DNA from: Novosphingobium nitrogenifigens DSM 19370
GTDB lineage: Bacteria > Pseudomonadota > Alphaproteobacteria > Sphingomonadales > Sphingomonadaceae
Length of the DNA stretch: 64,000 nucleotides
Reading direction: 5' to 3'
Assembly: GCF_000192575.1 (NCBI RefSeq)
Contig: NZ_GL876935.1
Span: 343,465 to 407,464, forward strand
The position numbers and the translations under genes were made by a program. Every line of letters starts with the position of its first letter. Position 1 is the stretch's first letter. The notes beneath the pieces are model-generated. The model was not told where the DNA came from. It made no database searches and saw only the letters and a program-made list of their open reading frames with translations. This document shows, piece by piece, positions 62,373 through 64,000 of the stretch.

Positions 62373-62755
62373 GGCAGTTCGTTCATGTTGTGCGGCATGG
62401 GCATCATGTTGTGGTTGAGGTGATACATCACCCACGTGACGCCCGAGAGCACGATGAAGACGAGAATGCAGGTGAACACCAGCGCAAGGAGGTTCCAGCC
62501 CCCTTCCGACTTTGCATTCATGTGCAGGAAGTAGATCATGTGAACGATCACCTGCACACCGGCAAAACCGGCAATCACCAGCGTGGTCAGCGACTTGTCG
62601 CCAAGCGCGTCGGTCATCACCAGGTAGAAGGGGATGACCGTGAGGATGACCGCCAGCACGAAGCCGGTGGCGTAGTCCTTCACGGAAAAGTGCGGGACAT
62701 CGGCGTGATGGGCGTCGTGCCCATGACCGTGCGAGTCGCTATGGACAGAGCTCAT
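62369..62755 (-). CDS. cyoD: Cytochrome o ubiquinol oxidase subunit IV
   Basis: The 128-residue protein has three membrane helices (about 28-48, 56-76 and 88-108) preceded by a His/Asp-rich leader (HSDSHGHGHDAHHADVPHF). The motif KDYATGFVLAVILTVIPFYLV and HMIYFLHMNAKSEGGWNLL match CyoD. It is an accessory subunit of the bo3-type quinol oxidase. The ATG overlaps the cyoC stop by ATGA. Confidence 0.93.
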   Translation of the reverse strand: MSSVHSDSHGHGHDAHHADVPHFSVKDYATGFVLAVILTVIPFYLVMTDALGDKSLTTLVIAGFAGVQVIVHMIYFLHMNAKSEGGWNLLALVFTCILVFIVLSGVTWVMYHLNHNMMPMPHNMNELP

Positions 62756-63390
62756 CGAAGAACACCCATCAGATAGACAAAGGTGAAGACGCCGACCCAG
62801 ACGACGTCGAGGAAGTGCCAGAACATCGACAGGCACAGCAGGCGACGCTTGTTGGCTTCTTCGAGACCACGCTGGGAAAGCTGGACCAGCAGGACGCCGA
62901 GCCAGATCAGGCCGAACGTGACGTGCAGACCGTGCGTGCCGACCAGCGTGAAGAACGCCGAGAGGAACGCGCTGCGCTGCGGCGTCGCGCCTTCGTGGAT
63001 CAGGTTCGAGAATTCATAAAGCTCGACCCCGAGGAAGGTGGCGCCGAACAGAGCCGTCACCACCAGCCAGAACTGAACCCCGCCGACGCGGCCCTTCTGC
63101 ATTTCGATCATGGCAAAGCCATAGGTGATCGACGAGAACAGCAGCATCGAGGTGTTGAACGCCACCAGCGGCAGTTCGAACAGATCCTTGGGACCAGGCC
63201 CCGCCGCATAGTTGCCGCCAAGGACGGCGAACGCTGCGAAGAGCATGGCGAAGATGAGCAAGTCGCTCATCAGGTAGATCCAGAAGCCGAGCTGCGTGCT
63301 GCCGCCTTCGGGATGGTCGTGTTCGTTGAGGTCGTAATACTGTGCCGTCAGGCCGGCACCGTTCGCCCCGGAGAGATTGTACTGGCTCAT
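62752..63390 (-). CDS. cyoC: Cytochrome o ubiquinol oxidase subunit III
   Basis: The 212-residue protein has five membrane helices and the subunit III landmarks LGFWIYLMSDLLIFAMLFAA, FVNTS-like AFNTSMLLFSSITYGFAM, GTHGLHVTFGLIWL and FWHFLDVVWVGVFTFVYL. It stabilises the catalytic subunit. The ATG overlaps the cyoB stop by ATGA and its stop overlaps cyoD. Confidence 0.95.
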   Translation of the reverse strand: MSQYNLSGANGAGLTAQYYDLNEHDHPEGGSTQLGFWIYLMSDLLIFAMLFAAFAVLGGNYAAGPGPKDLFELPLVAFNTSMLLFSSITYGFAMIEMQKGRVGGVQFWLVVTALFGATFLGVELYEFSNLIHEGATPQRSAFLSAFFTLVGTHGLHVTFGLIWLGVLLVQLSQRGLEEANKRRLLCLSMFWHFLDVVWVGVFTFVYLMGVLR

Positions 63391-64000
63391 GCCGAAGCTC
63401 CTTCGACCGCAGCGAGCTGGCGCGTACGTTCCTCTTCGATACGGGCAACCGTCTCGGCGGGGATGTGGTACGACCGGTCATAGTTGAAGGTATGCGCGAT
63501 CGCGGTCAGCAGGATCGCGGCAAAGCTCGCGATGGCCAGCCACCAGATGTGCCAGATCATGGCAAATCCGAAGACCGTGCTGATACCCGCCAGGATCACA
63601 CCGGCGCCCGTGTACTTGGGCATGTGGATCGGACGGAAACCGTCGACCGGACGAGCGACGCCCTTGGCCTTCATGTCGGTCCAGGTGTCGAGGTCATGGA
63701 CGATCGGGGTGAAGGCGAAGTTGTAGGCAGGCGGCGGCGAGCTGGTCGACCATTCGAGCGTACGGCCACCCCACGGGTCGCCGGTTTCGTCGCGGAGCTG
63801 GTCGCGCTTGAGGATCGAGGTCGCATACTGAAGCAGCATGGCACCGATACCGGCAGCGATGAGCAACGCGCCGCAAGCGGCAACGATGAAGTAGGGCTGG
63901 AGGCTCGGATCGTCGAACACGCGCATACGGCGGGTCACGCCCATCAGGCCCATGATGTAGAGCGGGGTGAACGCGAGCCAGAAGCCCGGGACCCAGCACC
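63387..64000 (-). CDS. cyoB: Cytochrome o ubiquinol oxidase subunit I, C-terminal part (partial)
   Basis: The visible 203 or so residues are the C-terminal end of the haem-copper catalytic subunit; the rest lies beyond the right edge. Features are GVTRRMRVFDDPSLQPY, DPWGGRTLEWSTSSPPPAYN (the quinol oxidase subunit I signature before the last helices) and the final helices with GVILAGISTVFGFAMIWHIW and WLAIASFAAILLTAIAHTF. The haem-binding histidines are upstream, outside the window. It belongs to the operon cyo(BA)-C-D-SURF1-regB-regA, read right to left. Confidence 0.94.
   Translation of the reverse strand, partial: CWVPGFWLAFTPLYIMGLMGVTRRMRVFDDPSLQPYFIVAACGALLIAAGIGAMLLQYATSILKRDQLRDETGDPWGGRTLEWSTSSPPPAYNFAFTPIVHDLDTWTDMKAKGVARPVDGFRPIHMPKYTGAGVILAGISTVFGFAMIWHIWWLAIASFAAILLTAIAHTFNYDRSYHIPAETVARIEEERTRQLAAVEGASA

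Noticed and set aside
1..64000. Search by eye for tRNA, rRNA, transposase, integrase, toxin-antitoxin or defence genes
   Set aside because: No T-loop/acceptor patterns, insertion sequence ends, or protein motifs of these classes were recognised; the RHH protein at 15215 has no toxin partner.

Overview
The window comes from a GC-rich alphaproteobacterium, most likely a sphingomonad (Novosphingobium/Sphingobium-like). This is inferred from gene content and neighbourhoods, not from a search. The supporting points are the leuS-lptE-holA run, glnE-bcp-DUF455, a Gly-rich cold-shock protein, PhaB, a RegB/RegA pair fused in layout to SURF1-cyoDCB, and a large split exopolysaccharide (EPS) locus. No rRNA, tRNA, CRISPR array, insertion sequence or phage gene was seen.

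Region by region: 1-2.5 kb has the start of a cold-shock protein and a three-gene run (rhodanese-like sulfurtransferase, small membrane protein, sterol desaturase-type hydroxylase). 2.5-4.9 kb is wecC-wecB, which makes UDP-ManNAcA. 5-11 kb has agmatine deiminase, then divergently glnE-bcp-DUF455 and an M23 peptidase. 11-16.3 kb has an acyl-CoA synthetase, galU, murA, a ribbon-helix-helix protein and phaB. 16.7-22.5 kb has an orphan outer-membrane-like protein, a DUF3576 lipoprotein and leuS-lptE-holA.

22.7-50.5 kb is the EPS locus. It is arranged as sub-operons on both strands, several separated by AT-rich spacers. It encodes a priming glycosyl-phosphotransferase, two polymerase-like membrane proteins, a Wza/GumB-type export lipoprotein, a Wzc-type co-polymerase fused to a tyrosine kinase, GDP-L-fucose synthesis (gmd-fcl), four glycosyltransferases, a Wzx-type flippase, four intact acyltransferase-3 proteins plus one decayed copy, a WcaF-like acetyltransferase, and a right-handed beta-helix protein that may cut or modify the polymer. 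Together these describe a Wzx/Wzy-dependent, probably fucose-containing and heavily acylated polysaccharide. UDP-glucose (galU) and perhaps UDP-ManNAcA (wecBC) come from outside the core. GDP-mannose synthesis genes are not in the window.

50.8-64 kb returns to housekeeping: a GNAT-like protein, an AI-2E-family transporter, Fe/Mn superoxide dismutase, a dicarboxylate symporter, glmM-DUF1272-thiD, a LOG-family protein and an RTX-repeat protein. It ends with a tightly overlapped minus-strand run, cyoB-cyoC-cyoD-SURF1-regB-regA, which puts a quinone/redox-sensing two-component system directly behind a quinol oxidase.

The least explained parts are the small secreted protein at 26061 with its own promoter-like site and strong terminator, the TPR-like orphan at 31218, the beta-helix protein at 45158, the orphan at 16681, and several near-perfect inverted repeats between genes. 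No clearly new defence or mobile system was found.
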